Below the pieces are notes generated by a model. That model saw nothing but the letters and a program-made list of their open reading frames with translations, did not search any database and was not told the DNA's origin. Of a stretch of 64,000 bases of DNA, positions 47,676 to 57,004 are shown piece by piece. The position numbers and the translations under genes were made by a program. Location of the stretch: positions 434,001 through 498,000 of the forward strand of contig NZ_JAAQOM010000003.1 of the NCBI RefSeq assembly GCF_011682055.1, written 5' to 3'. Position 1 is the first letter of the stretch. Every line of letters starts with the position of its first letter. This DNA is from Telluria antibiotica (GTDB taxonomy: Bacteria > Pseudomonadota > Gammaproteobacteria > Burkholderiales > Burkholderiaceae_D).

Positions 47676-47690
47676 ATTTGAACGCGTAAC

Positions 47691-49358
47691 GTGTCTGACT
47701 GTAAGAACAACAACATCTTCCTCGTCGGCCTGATGGGCGCCGGCAAGACCACCATCGGCCGCCTGCTGGCGCGGCGCCTGGACATGACCTTCATCGATTC
47801 CGACCACGAGATCGAGGCGCGCACGGGTGCCACGATTCCGTGGATCTTCGAGATCGAAGGCGAGGCCAGCTTCCGCCGCCGCGAGGCCGACGTGATCCGC
47901 GAACTCACGGCCAGCCGTGGCATCGTGCTGGCGACGGGCGGTGGCGCCGTGCTCGACCCGGCCAGCCGCGCGCTGCTGGCGGAGCGGGGCACGGTGATCT
48001 ACCTGCGTGCGAGCGTCTCGAGCATCCTGCAGCGCACCGCGCACGACAAGAACCGCCCGCTGCTGCAGACGGCCGATCCGCGCAGGAAGCTGGAAGACCT
48101 GACGGCGCAACGGGAACCGCTGTACCGCGAGATCGCGGACATCGTCATCGACACGGGCCGACCTAACGTACAATCGATGGTTCAGACAATACTGGACCAG
48201 TTGGCGGAGCAGGCGTCCGCGCACGGACGGTCCAACGCAAAGGCGACAATGAACGAACAGGCATGCATTTCCCTTAACGTCGAGCTGGGCGACCGCAGCT
48301 ATCCGATCGCGATCGGACGCGGCCTGCTGGACGACGCTTCTTTACTCAATCGTCACATCGGCGGCAGCGGCAAGGTGGCCATCGTCACCAACACGACCGT
48401 CGCCCCGCTGTACCTGGAAAAAGTCGCGGCGCCGCTGCGCGCGGCCGGGCGCGAGGTCGTGCCCATCGTCCTGCCGGACGGCGAGGAATACAAGAACTGG
48501 GAAAGCCTGAACCTCGTGTTCGACGCGCTGCTGGCGAACAAGTGCGACCGCAAGACCACGTTGGTCGCGCTGGGCGGCGGCGTCGTCGGCGACATGACTG
48601 GCTTCGCGGCCGCCACGTACATGCGCGGCGTGCCGTTCGTGCAGATCCCGACCACCCTGCTCGCGCAAGTGGATTCTTCGGTGGGCGGCAAGACGGGCAT
48701 CAACCACCCGCTGGGCAAGAACATGATCGGTGCGTTCTATCAGCCGCGCGCCGTCATTGCCGACACCGCGACGCTCGACACCTTGCCGCAGCGCGAACTG
48801 GCGGCCGGCCTGGCGGAAGTCATCAAGCACGGTGCGATCCTCGACGCCGGCTTCTTCGACTGGATCGAGGCGAACATCGTAAAACTGGTGGCTCGCGACC
48901 ACGCCGCCCTCGCGCACGCGATCGCGCGCTCGTGCGAGATCAAGGCCGACGTTGTCGCGCGCGACGAGCGCGAAGGCGGCCTGCGCGCCGTGCTGAACTT
49001 CGGCCACACGTTCGGCCACGCCATCGAGGCGGGCATGGGCTACGGCGCGTGGCTGCACGGCGAGGCGGTCGGCTGCGGCATGGTGATGGCGGCCGACCTG
49101 TCGCACCGCCTCGGCCTCATCGACGCTGCCGCCGTCGCGCGCGTGTGCGCGCTCGTGCAGGCCGCCGGGCTGCCCGTCGTCGCGCCGGACCTCGGCACCC
49201 CCCGCTGGATCGAGCTGATGGAAGTCGACAAGAAGAACGAGGGCGGCGCAATCAAGTTCATCCTCCTGAAACCGCTGGGCAGCCCGAGCATCACGAATGC
49301 GCCGCGTGAGCAGCTGGAAGCGACTTTGAAAGCCTCAGTGGGAACACCTTCGTCATGA
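47691..49358 (+). CDS. aroKB: Fused shikimate kinase / 3-dehydroquinate synthase (AroK-AroB)
   Basis: A single 555-residue frame with two shikimate-pathway enzymes. Residues 1 to about 180 are AroK: Walker [10 protein letters not shown] (13-21), shikimate-binding [11 protein letters not shown] and FRRREADV, and ATGGGAVL. From Met187 ([14 protein letters not shown]) to the end is a full Aro[39 protein letters not shown] and [11 protein letters not shown] with zinc histidines. AroK makes shikimate 3-phosphate; AroB cyclises DAHP to 3-dehydroquinate. Usually these are adjacent separate genes. AAAGGCGACA before the internal ATG at 48249 could also allow separate AroB translation. The start is GTG with no clear ribosome-binding site. 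Confidence 0.92.
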   Translation: MSDCKNNNIFLVGLMGAGKTTIGRLLARRLDMTFIDSDHEIEARTGATIPWIFEIEGEASFRRREADVIRELTASRGIVLATGGGAVLDPASRALLAERGTVIYLRASVSSILQRTAHDKNRPLLQTADPRRKLEDLTAQREPLYREIADIVIDTGRPNVQSMVQTILDQLAEQASAHGRSNAKATMNEQACISLNVELGDRSYPIAIGRGLLDDASLLNRHIGGSGKVAIVTNTTVAPLYLEKVAAPLRAAGREVVPIVLPDGEEYKNWESLNLVFDALLANKCDRKTTLVALGGGVVGDMTGFAAATYMRGVPFVQIPTTLLAQVDSSVGGKTGINHPLGKNMIGAFYQPRAVIADTATLDTLPQRELAAGLAEVIKHGAILDAGFFDWIEANIVKLVARDHAALAHAIARSCEIKADVVARDEREGGLRAVLNFGHTFGHAIEAGMGYGAWLHGEAVGCGMVMAADLSHRLGLIDAAAVARVCALVQAAGLPVVAPDLGTPRWIELMEVDKKNEGGAIKFILLKPLGSPSITNAPREQLEATLKASVGTPSS

Positions 49359-50494
49359 TCGACTTCGACGCCCACCTGGCTCCTTACGCGGCGCATTCGT
49401 CGAAGAGCCGTGGGCGTCGCCATCCGGAAGACGCGCCGGGCTCGCGCAGCGAGTTCCAGCGCGACCGCGACCGCATCATCCACTCGACTGCGTTCCGCCG
49501 GCTCGAATACAAGACCCAGGTCTTCCTGAACCACGAAGGAGACCTGTTCCGCACCCGCCTCACGCACTCGATCGAGGTCGCCCAGATCGCGCGCACGCTG
49601 GCGCGCAGCCTGCGCCTGAACGAAGACCTCGTCGAAGCGACGGCGCTCGCGCACGACCTCGGGCACACGCCGTTCGGCCACGTCGGCCAGGACGTGCTGA
49701 ACGACTGCATGAAGGACTACGGCGGCTTCGAGCACAACCTGCAAAGCCTGCGCGTCGTCGACCATCTGGAAGAACACTACGGTGCCTTCGATGGCCTGAA
49801 CCTCACGTTCGAAACGCGCGAAGGCATCCTGAAGCACTGCTCGCCGACGAACGCGCGCCAGCTGGGAGAGCTCGGCCAGCGCTTCATCGACAAGAAGCAA
49901 CCGAGCCTGGAAGCGCAGCTGACGAACCTCGCCGACGAAATCGCGTACAACAACCACGACATCGACGACGGCCTGCGTTCGGGCTTGCTCACGATGAAGC
50001 AGATGGAACAGGTCGACCTGTTCGCGCGCCTGCACCGCGAGGTGGTGCAGCGGTACCCGGGCTTGACGGGCCGGCGCGAGCTGTACGAGACGATCCGCCT
50101 GATGATCACGGCGATGACGGCCGACCTGGCCGCGACGTCGGCCCAGCTGCTGGCCGACGCTGCGCCGGGCGGCATCGACGACGTGCGCGCGGCGCCGCCG
50201 CTGATCCGCTTTTCCGGCACGATGCGGGCCGAGACGACGGCGCTGAAGCGCTTCCTGCACGCGAACCTGTACCGGCACTATCAGGTGAACCGCATGCGTG
50301 TCAAAGCGAGCCGCATCGTGCACGAGCTGTTCGATGCGTTCATGACCGATCCCGTGCTGCTGCCGCCCGACTACCAGGCGGCGTCGGGTGACACGATGAA
50401 GCAGGCGCGCAAGATAGCCGACTACATCGCGGGGATGACGGACCGGTATGCCATCAAGGAGCACCGGCGCATCTATTCGCTTGATACGTTCTGA
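49355..50494 (+). CDS. dgt: Deoxyguanosinetriphosphate triphosphohydrolase-like protein
   Basis: A 379-residue HD-domain dNTP triphosphohydrolase. The metal-binding motif is seen as [12 protein letters not shown] (His about 68) and [16 protein letters not shown] (His-Asp about 107-108), with the downstream Asp in [15 protein letters not shown]. Such enzymes lower dNTP pools by releasing tripolyphosphate. Its ATG overlaps the aroKB stop as ATGA. This aroK-aroB-dgt order is common in betaproteobacteria. Confidence 0.92.
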   Translation: MIDFDAHLAPYAAHSSKSRGRRHPEDAPGSRSEFQRDRDRIIHSTAFRRLEYKTQVFLNHEGDLFRTRLTHSIEVAQIARTLARSLRLNEDLVEATALAHDLGHTPFGHVGQDVLNDCMKDYGGFEHNLQSLRVVDHLEEHYGAFDGLNLTFETREGILKHCSPTNARQLGELGQRFIDKKQPSLEAQLTNLADEIAYNNHDIDDGLRSGLLTMKQMEQVDLFARLHREVVQRYPGLTGRRELYETIRLMITAMTADLAATSAQLLADAAPGGIDDVRAAPPLIRFSGTMRAETTALKRFLHANLYRHYQVNRMRVKASRIVHELFDAFMTDPVLLPPDYQAASGDTMKQARKIADYIAGMTDRYAIKEHRRIYSLDTF

Positions 50495-50528
50495 CCGTTA
50501 GCTACGATCCTCGATAATGACGGGTGTA

Positions 50529-50593
50529 CATGGTGGGCTCGGGGAGCCCACCCTACGGCCCCCACACGTAGGGTGGGCACCCCGTGCCCACCA
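50529..50593. repeat. Pair of single REP-like hairpins, copy 8
   Basis: CATGGTGGGC-TCGGGGA-GCCCACCCTAC at 50529-50556 and GTAGGGTGGGC-ACCCCGT-GCCCACCA at 50568-50593, facing each other as in copy 7. They fill the gap between the convergent dgt and VOC gene ends. Confidence 0.85.
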
Positions 50594-50605
50594 AACGGTT
50601 GCACG

Positions 50606-50974
50606 TCATTCGCCGCGAGCGAACACGCGCAGGCGGTGCCCATCCGGATCGGCGGCCGTGAACGTGTAACCGAAATCCACCTTGGTCGGCACCTGCACGA
50701 TGCGCAGGCCGGCGTCGCGCCATTGGCCGTGCAGCGCATCGACCTGCGCATCGTCGGCGACGCGGAACGCGAGCTCGCTGCCGCTGCCGTGGAAGTCGGC
50801 GGCCGGCACCGCATCCGATTTCGCCCACAGGCCCAGCATGCGGCCGTTTTCGAGCGGGAACAGGACGAACGTGGGCGAGCTCTCGACGTGCTGCGCGTCC
50901 AGCAGCTTGCCGTACAGGCGCGCGCTCGCGTGCGGGTCGGCGACGTAGAGGATGGTGTAGGTCGGGGTCAGCAT
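50606..50974 (-). CDS. VOC (glyoxalase/bleomycin resistance) superfamily protein
   Basis: A 122-residue protein of two beta-alpha-beta-beta-beta modules: YTILYVADPHASARLYGKLL in the first and ELAFRVADDAQVDALHGQW with YTFTAADPDGHRLRVFA in the second. Such proteins bind a metal at the module interface and include lyases, dioxygenases and drug-binding proteins; the substrate cannot be told. I start at the ATG at 50974. It follows mutY after REP copy 9. Confidence 0.8.
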   Translation of the reverse strand: MLTPTYTILYVADPHASARLYGKLLDAQHVESSPTFVLFPLENGRMLGLWAKSDAVPAADFHGSGSELAFRVADDAQVDALHGQWRDAGLRIVQVPTKVDFGYTFTAADPDGHRLRVFARGE

Positions 50975-51038
50975 GGTGATCTCTTTCGTTGGTTGACAGT
51001 GCAACCAGTGTAGGAGACCACCGTGTCAATTCTTGTCA

Positions 51039-51114
51039 GTAGGGTGGGCACCCCGTGCCCACGCGGATGTCTGCGTCACCAAACGTTCGCGTGGGCTCGG
51101 GGAGCCCACCCTAC
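51039..51114. repeat. REP/BIME-like palindromic element, copy 9, overlapping the mutY stop
   Basis: A full composite: GTAGGGTGGGC-ACCCCGT-GCCCACGCG, spacer, CGCGTGGGC-TCGGGGA-GCCCACCCTAC. The final CTAC extends into mutY: the minus-strand TAG stop of mutY is read from CTA at 51111-51113 within the element. Confidence 0.9.
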
Positions 51115-52220
51115 GCAAACAAGGACGGCGCTGCGAGCTGCCCCAGCAGCTTCTTGATCGGCGCCGGCAGCGGCGCGTCGGCGATGGCCGACAAGTCCCA
51201 CCACACGTGGCCCGGCGGCGTGGTCCCGCGCGTGCGCAGGCCGATGCGGTACGGCTGGATGTGCAGGCGGTAGTGCGTGAACCCGTGCACGAGCGGCAGC
51301 AGCGGCTCCGCTTCGGCCACGTCGCCGAACTCGCCGGCTGCCGCCGCCAGCGTCGCCGCGGACACGTCGTCAGCGTCAGCCAGCGCCACGTGCCCGTCGT
51401 ATTCCGGCAGCGACAGCAGGCCGCCCCAGATGCCGGAATCCGGCCGTTGCTGCAGCAGCACCTGGCCCGCGTCGACGACGGCCAGCATCAGCGCGCGCCG
51501 CTCCGGCGTGGCCTTCTTCGGCTTCGGCACGGGCAGCACGGACGTGCGGTCGGTGGCGAACGCCACGCAGCGGTCCTGCAGCGGGCAGCGGCCGCAGTCC
51601 GGCTTGCCGCGCGTGCACAGCGTGGCGCCCAGGTCCATCAGGCCCTGCGTATAGGCTTCGATGCCGTCGCCTTCCGGCAGCAGCGCATCGGCGCGGCGCC
51701 ACAGCGCGTCTTCCACTGGCTTGATGCCAGGGTATTCGTCGATGCCGAACACGCGGGCGAACACACGCTTGACGTTCCCGTCCAGGATCGCGGCGCGCGC
51801 GCCGCTCGAGAACGCGGCGATGGCGGCAGCCGTCGAGCGGCCGATGCCGGGCAGGTCGGCCAGCAGCGCGGGGTCGCTGGGGAAGACGCCGTCGTAGTCG
51901 GCGACGACGCGCTTGGCGCACGCGTGCAGGTTGCGCGCCCGCGTGTAGTAACCGAGGCCGCTCCAGTGCGCCATCACATCTTCCGCCGGCGCGGCCGCGA
52001 GGTCGTGCACGGTGGGGAAGCGCGTGAGGAAGCGCGCGTAATAGCCCAGCACCGCCGTCACCTGCGTCTGCTGCAGCATGATCTCGGAGAGCCAGATGCG
52101 GTAGGCCTCGCGCGTGTTCTGCCAGGGCAGGGCGTGGCGGCCGTGCGCGCGCTGCCAGTCGATGACGGCGCCCGCAAAACTCGGGTCGGACAGGACTTCG
52201 GTGTCGGTGCTGCGTTTCAT
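51111..52220 (-). CDS. mutY: Adenine DNA glycosylase MutY
   Basis: MutY (369 aa) removes adenine mispaired with 8-oxoguanine. The catalytic Glu46 (WLSEIMLQQTQV), helix-hairpin-helix LPGIGRSTAAAI (123-134), Asp147 (ILDGNVKRV) and iron-sulfur cysteines 202, 209, 212 and 218 are all present, and a MutT-like C-terminal domain (from about 230) with GGLLSLPEYDGH follows. It lies 16 bp after the dynamin-like gene in a mutM-dynamin-mutY unit. Its stop codon is inside a REP-like element. Confidence 0.96.
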   Translation of the reverse strand: MKRSTDTEVLSDPSFAGAVIDWQRAHGRHALPWQNTREAYRIWLSEIMLQQTQVTAVLGYYARFLTRFPTVHDLAAAPAEDVMAHWSGLGYYTRARNLHACAKRVVADYDGVFPSDPALLADLPGIGRSTAAAIAAFSSGARAAILDGNVKRVFARVFGIDEYPGIKPVEDALWRRADALLPEGDGIEAYTQGLMDLGATLCTRGKPDCGRCPLQDRCVAFATDRTSVLPVPKPKKATPERRALMLAVVDAGQVLLQQRPDSGIWGGLLSLPEYDGHVALADADDVSAATLAAAAGEFGDVAEAEPLLPLVHGFTHYRLHIQPYRIGLRTRGTTPPGHVWWDLSAIADAPLPAPIKKLLGQLAAPSLFA

Positions 52221-52236
52221 GAAGAGGGTCGGGCCG

Positions 52237-54159
52237 TCAGGCGGCCTGCAGTTCGGGCAGGTCGGCGCGCAGCGCGGCGGCCACCGCGCCGGACAGCCCC
52301 GCGAGGCGCGCCTTGACCTGCTCCAGGTCGTGTTGGGCCGCTTCGAAGGCGGCGATTTTCTGTTCCAGCGTGTCGGTGGCGTCGAGGATGCGCTGGATCG
52401 ACGCCTGCCGGTGGCGCAGCTGGTCGCGGTGCTGGCGGATCTGCGCTTCCAGCGGCGCCATGACCACCTTCAGCCAGGCCTCGGCGTCGCCGTTCGCCTC
52501 GCGGAACGCGAATTTCACGCGCGACGCGATCGAGTCGAAGAAGCGTTCCAGCAGCGCGTTGCGGCTCGTGATGAGCAACGTGGCCGTGCCGAACTGCTTC
52601 AGGTAGATGGCTTCGATGGCATCGATCTCGTGCCGGTAGCGGTCCAGCGACAACGTCGCGGGCTGCGCGAGCGCGAGGCCATGTTCGGTGGAGAAGCGGC
52701 GTACCATCGTCTCCATCATCGCCGCGATCTCGGCGATCTTGCCGCTCGCCGCATCGAGAGTGGCGCGCGCCTGCTCGAAGAAGGTCCGCACGGGCGCGCG
52801 CATGCCGGTCGAGAAGCGCGCGGCTTCCATCGCCGTGCGCACGGTGTCGACGTGGCCCTGTACGACGTCCATGCCGATGGCGGAGTACAGCTCCGTCGAC
52901 AACGTGGTGAACACGGCGCGCGTGCCCTGCAGCTTGAACAGGCTCGCGTCGAATTCCTTCTTTTCGATCTCCACGCGCCGCATCATGTGCGCGATGACGC
53001 CCTGGTTCTTGCCGCGCAGGCTTTGCAGTTCCTGCAGCTGTTCGACGAGGTCGCGCCCGCGCGCGCCCAGCAGGGCGGCGTGCTCGTTCGTCAAGGTTGC
53101 AAGATCGTCCTGCAGCTGGCGGCGCAGGATGTCCTGGCGGGCCGGGATCAGCTGGTGGAACAGCGCCGATTCCAGCGCGCCCATGCGGCTCTTTTCGAAC
53201 AGCCCGAGGTCGCCCGTGATCTTGCCGACGAGCGCCTTCTGCGCGGAGACGGGGAACACCTGCGCATCGGCGACGCCGAGCAGCCGGGCCGCGTCGTGCT
53301 GCTGGCGCGCGATGGCGGCGTCGTTGTCCTGCGGCCTGCGCAGCTCGTCCCACAAGGCGTCGATCTTGTTCAGCACCACGATGCGTCCCGGGCCGGCGTT
53401 GATATGCGTGCGCCAGACGTCGATGTCGCTCTTCGTGACGCCCGTCTCGGCGGCCAGGATGAACAGCACGGCGTGCGCGTTCGGGATCAGGTTCAACGTC
53501 AGTTCGGGTTCCGTGCCGATCGCGTTCAGGCCCGGCGTGTCGAGGATCACGAGGCCTTGCTTGAGCAGCGGATGCGGCACGTTGATCAACGCGTGGCGCC
53601 AGCGTGGGATCTCGACGAGGCCGTCCGCACCGAGCGTGGCGGCGAGGTCGGGGTCGTCCGGGTCGTACAGGCCGTAGCGCCGGGCTTCTTCGGGCGCGAC
53701 GCGGCGCGTGAGGCTCACCTGCAGGAAGCTCTCGTGCATGCGCTCCGGTGCCGACAGGTCCAGCGGCAGCACGGTCCAGGCGTCCTGCGCGTCGCGATAA
53801 TCGCTCGTGGCCAGGCGCTCGGCGCGCGTCTCGATCGGCAGCAGGCGGATGCAGGGCGCGAGGCTTGCGTCCCACGCGAACTCGGTCGGGCACATCGTCG
53901 TGCGGCCGGGGCTCGACGGCACGATGCGCTGGCCGTAGTCGGCGAAGAAGATCGCGTTGATCAGCTCCGATTTCCCGCGCGAGAATTCCGCCACGAACGC
54001 CACCGAGAGCCGGTCGTCGCGCAGCCGCGCGAGCGCGCGAGCGACGCGCTGGTCCGCGGCCCCGTCCAGCAGCTCGGCCTTCTGCGCCCAGCCGCGATAT
54101 TGTTCCAGCGCCCGGGCGACCTGTGCGCGCCAATCCGCGTAATGTTGTAGATCCTGCAT
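52237..54159 (-). CDS. Dynamin-like GTPase
   Basis: A 640-residue large GTPase of the dynamin superfamily. G1 is AEFSRGKS (57-64; the usual first Gly is Ala), a threonine-proline switch region is CPTEF near 90, G3 is ILDTPGLNAIG and G4 VVLNKIDAL. Downstream is a long helical, partly coiled-coil region of about 400 residues, fitting the bundle and stalk of bacterial dynamins. No certain membrane segment is seen. The start at 54159 (MQDLQHYADWRAQVARAL) is chosen since upstream frame sequence overlaps mutM. Between mutM (22 bp away) and mutY (16 bp), a link to DNA repair or replication is possible but unproven. Confidence 0.85.
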   Translation of the reverse strand: MQDLQHYADWRAQVARALEQYRGWAQKAELLDGAADQRVARALARLRDDRLSVAFVAEFSRGKSELINAIFFADYGQRIVPSSPGRTTMCPTEFAWDASLAPCIRLLPIETRAERLATSDYRDAQDAWTVLPLDLSAPERMHESFLQVSLTRRVAPEEARRYGLYDPDDPDLAATLGADGLVEIPRWRHALINVPHPLLKQGLVILDTPGLNAIGTEPELTLNLIPNAHAVLFILAAETGVTKSDIDVWRTHINAGPGRIVVLNKIDALWDELRRPQDNDAAIARQQHDAARLLGVADAQVFPVSAQKALVGKITGDLGLFEKSRMGALESALFHQLIPARQDILRRQLQDDLATLTNEHAALLGARGRDLVEQLQELQSLRGKNQGVIAHMMRRVEIEKKEFDASLFKLQGTRAVFTTLSTELYSAIGMDVVQGHVDTVRTAMEAARFSTGMRAPVRTFFEQARATLDAASGKIAEIAAMMETMVRRFSTEHGLALAQPATLSLDRYRHEIDAIEAIYLKQFGTATLLITSRNALLERFFDSIASRVKFAFREANGDAEAWLKVVMAPLEAQIRQHRDQLRHRQASIQRILDATDTLEQKIAAFEAAQHDLEQVKARLAGLSGAVAAALRADLPELQAA

Positions 54160-54181
54160 GTTTCGCGCCTCGTCGTTGGCC

Positions 54182-55015
54182 TTACCGCTGGCAGACCGCG
54201 CAATAGAACGTGGACCGCTGGCCCTGCTTGATCTGGCGGACCGGGGTGCCACAGTTGCGGCAAGGCACTCCCGCACGATCATAGACGAAATATGTCTGCT
54301 GGAAATAGCCGGATTGACCATTTACGGCAATAAAGTCACGCAATGTGCTGCCGCCCTGCACGATGGCGGCGGCCAGGATGTCGCGGATCGCGTCGGCCAG
54401 CTTGTCGTAGCGGGCCCGGCTGATCTTGCCGGCCGCCGTCTTCGGGTTGATGCCGGCGCGGAACAGGCTCTCGCAGGCGTAGATATTGCCGACGCCGACG
54501 ACGATGTCGCCCGCCAGCAGCACCTGTTTGATGGGTGCGCTGCGGTTACGCGTGGCCTTGTGCAGCAGGGCGCCGGAAAATTTGTCTTCGAGCGGTTCGA
54601 CACCGAGATCGCGCAGCAGCACGTGCTGTTCCAGCTCGCCGTCGTCGTGGTGATGCCAGAGCACGGCGCCGAACCGGCGCGGATCGTGCAGCCGCAGGAC
54701 GCGCCGGCCTTCCGGCCCGCGCACGACGAGGTCGAAGTGGTCGTGCTTCTTGAGCTCGACGCCCTCCGGCAGCACGCGCAAATGGCCCGACATGCCCAGG
54801 TGGACGATCAGCGTGCCGTGCTCGAAGTTCAGCAGCAGGTATTTGCCGCGCCGGCCCGTGCCGAGGATGCGGCGGCCGACGAGCAGCTCGCGCAGATTCG
54901 GCGGAAACGGCCAGCGCAGGCCCTCGCGACGCAGCACGACGTCTTCGACGACACGGTCTTCCAAGTGCGGCGCGACACCCCGCCGGGTGACTTCGACTTC
55001 TGGTAATTCAGGCAT
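54182..55015 (-). CDS. mutM: Formamidopyrimidine-DNA glycosylase MutM (Fpg)
   Basis: MutM (277 aa) excises 8-oxoguanine paired with cytosine. The N-terminal [13 protein letters not shown] holds the catalytic Pro2 and Glu3; the helix-two-turn-helix lies near [16 protein letters not shown]; and the C-terminal zinc finger has CRNC and CAVC. It begins the minus-strand group mutM-dynamin-mutY and is divergent from the TPR lipoprotein gene. Confidence 0.97.
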   Translation of the reverse strand: MPELPEVEVTRRGVAPHLEDRVVEDVVLRREGLRWPFPPNLRELLVGRRILGTGRRGKYLLLNFEHGTLIVHLGMSGHLRVLPEGVELKKHDHFDLVVRGPEGRRVLRLHDPRRFGAVLWHHHDDGELEQHVLLRDLGVEPLEDKFSGALLHKATRNRSAPIKQVLLAGDIVVGVGNIYACESLFRAGINPKTAAGKISRARYDKLADAIRDILAAAIVQGGSTLRDFIAVNGQSGYFQQTYFVYDRAGVPCRNCGTPVRQIKQGQRSTFYCAVCQR

Positions 55016-55119
55016 GTAGGATTAACAACGTGAGAGGAATGTAAATTCGTGTTGCGGTGGCGCACGCGCAGCGGGTGCATGGCGTAGAATCGGACAATCT
55101 CGACGACGTGGGACTTGCC

Positions 55120-56913
55120 TTGAAAAACGCTTTCGCCATTGTAACCCTCTCCGCACTGCTGTCGGCCTGCGCTGTGGCGCCCAAGCAGCAGCAACCGGCC
55201 CAGAACCTGTCCGACCAGCCGCTCGCCGCCGCCGAAGCCCGCGACCATCCCGACAGCGCCACGAAGAAAGGTGACGACACCGACGAGAAGCTCCCGAACG
55301 TCAACATGAGCCCGGCCATGATGACGCAGCTGATGCAGGCCGAGATGGCGTACAAGAACGGCGACTGGCAAGGCCCGTACTTGACGATGATGAGCCTGGC
55401 CCAGCAGACGAAGGACCCGCGCCTGGCCAAGCGCGCCGCCGAGATGGCGCTGTCGGCCAAGCAGGCCGACGATGCCCTCGCCGCGGTCAAGCTGTGGCGC
55501 CAGTACGCGCCGGACTCCGAAGAGGCGAGCCAGTACTATCTGGGGTTGATCATCCTGTCCGACAACCTCGGCGAGGCCGAAACCATCTTGAAACAGCGTT
55601 TGGCGGAAGCGACCCCCGGTGCGCGCGGCCTCATGATGTTCCAGATGCAGCAGCTGCTGCTGCGCGCGAAGGACAAGGACGCGGCCACCGCGATGCTCGA
55701 GCGCCTCGTGGCGCCCTACGGCGACCTGATGGAAACGCACGTCGTGCTGGCGCAGGCCGCGCTGACGCGCAACGACAAGGCCGCCGCGCAGCGCGAGGCC
55801 CAGGCCGCCCTGAAGATCAAGCCCGATTCCGAGATCGCCGCCCTCACGCTGGCCCAGGTCAGCGAAAGCGAAGGCGGGGCCATCAACGTCCTGAAGGACT
55901 TCCTCGCCACCCACCCGGACGCGCGCGAGGTGCGCGCCGCCTATGCCCGCCTGCTCGTCAACGAAAAGCAGTACGAGGCCGCGCGCCAGGAATTCCTCAC
56001 GCTCGACAAGGCCCTGCCCGACAATCCGGGCACCCTGTACGCGCTGGGCATCCTGTCGATGCAGATGAACGACCGCCCGGCCGCGGAAAAATATTTCACC
56101 CGCTTCGTCGACGTGATGGACAAGGCGCCGGAAGACGAGCGCGACCCGTCGAAGGCCGTCATGATCCTGTCCCAGCTCGCGGAGGAGCGGGGCGACTACA
56201 AGGCCGCGGCCGACTGGCTCGACCGGCTCGACAGCGAAGACCCGAAGATCCAGTTTGGCGCCCAATTGCGGCGCGCGCAGTTGACCGCGAAGCAGGGCGA
56301 CGTAACCGGCGCGCGCAAGCTGCTGGGCACGCTGAAGACGAGCGACAAGACGGAGCAGGCGCAGACCGTGCTCGTCGACGCCCAGATCCTGCGCGACGCG
56401 GGCCAGCCCAAGGAAGCGTTCAAGCTGATGGAGCAGGGCGTCAAGCGCTTCCCGGACAATATGGATTTCCTGTACGACTACGCGCTGATGGCCGAAAAGC
56501 TGGGCAAGACGGCCGTCATGGAAAAATCGCTGCGCAAGGTCATCGCCAAGTCGCCGGAGAATATGCAGGCCTACAATGCGCTCGGCTACTCGCTGGCGGA
56601 CCGCAACGTGCGCCTGAAGGAAGCGTATCAACTCATCGACAAGGCCCTCAAGATGGCGCCGGGCGACCCGTTCATCCTCGACAGCATGGGCTGGGTGCAA
56701 TATCGCATGGGTAAGCTGGACGATGCGGAAACCCATCTGCGCAAGGCCTACACCTTGCGCAGCGATCCGGAGATCGCCGTGCACCTGGGTGAGGTGCTGT
56801 GGAAAAAGGGCCAGAAGGACGATGCCCGCAAGCTGTGGCGCGAAGCCCAGGTCAAGGATCCGAAGAACGATGCGCTGAAGAGCACACTGGCGCGCCTTCA
56901 CGAGACTCTGTGA
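55120..56913 (+). CDS. TPR-repeat lipoprotein
   Basis: A protein of about 597 residues made of tetratricopeptide-like helical pairs (for example AREVRAAYARLLVNEKQYEAA, and FILDSMGWVQYRMGKLDDAE at the end). It is likely a lipoprotein: ATVTL-type hydrophobic stretch then lipobox LLSAC. I place the start at TTG 55120 so that the signal begins properly (MKNAFAIVTLSALLSAC); GTG 55108 or ATG 55057 are alternatives. GTGGGA upstream may be the ribosome-binding site. Upstream of lolB, it may scaffold envelope proteins. The substrate or partner is unknown. Confidence 0.82.
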   Translation: MKNAFAIVTLSALLSACAVAPKQQQPAQNLSDQPLAAAEARDHPDSATKKGDDTDEKLPNVNMSPAMMTQLMQAEMAYKNGDWQGPYLTMMSLAQQTKDPRLAKRAAEMALSAKQADDALAAVKLWRQYAPDSEEASQYYLGLIILSDNLGEAETILKQRLAEATPGARGLMMFQMQQLLLRAKDKDAATAMLERLVAPYGDLMETHVVLAQAALTRNDKAAAQREAQAALKIKPDSEIAALTLAQVSESEGGAINVLKDFLATHPDAREVRAAYARLLVNEKQYEAARQEFLTLDKALPDNPGTLYALGILSMQMNDRPAAEKYFTRFVDVMDKAPEDERDPSKAVMILSQLAEERGDYKAAADWLDRLDSEDPKIQFGAQLRRAQLTAKQGDVTGARKLLGTLKTSDKTEQAQTVLVDAQILRDAGQPKEAFKLMEQGVKRFPDNMDFLYDYALMAEKLGKTAVMEKSLRKVIAKSPENMQAYNALGYSLADRNVRLKEAYQLIDKALKMAPGDPFILDSMGWVQYRMGKLDDAETHLRKAYTLRSDPEIAVHLGEVLWKKGQKDDARKLWREAQVKDPKNDALKSTLARLHETL

Positions 56914-56925
56914 AATAATGGCAAT

Positions 56926-56949
56926 CGACGGACGCTGCGGCGTCCGTCG
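56926..56949 (+). terminator. Hairpin after the TPR lipoprotein gene
   Basis: CGACGGACGC-TGCG-GCGTCCGTCG: a 10-bp perfect stem with a TGCG loop, 12 bp after the stop. It lacks a T run (CTTATTTG follows). The inner part matches the dsbD hairpin at 15667-15686. Confidence 0.6.
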
Positions 56950-56995
56950 CTTATTTGCCCGCTTATTTGCCCGCTTATTTGCTCGCTTACTGACT
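56948..56995 (+). repeat. Four tandem 12-bp repeats before lolB
   Basis: Units CGCTTATTTGCC, CGCTTATTTGCC, CGCTTATTTGCT and CGCTTACTGACT run from the hairpin to within 9 bp of the lolB start, where a fifth degenerate copy (CGCTGATTGATG) holds the start codon. Effect unknown; it could influence lolB translation. Confidence 0.75.
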
Positions 56996-57004
56996 CGCTG
57001 ATTG

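Noticed and set aside
52217..54133. A second long minus-strand frame within the dynamin-like gene
   Set aside because: Same strand, shifted frame of the dynamin-like gene; Arg/Ala/Pro-rich and lacking motifs.
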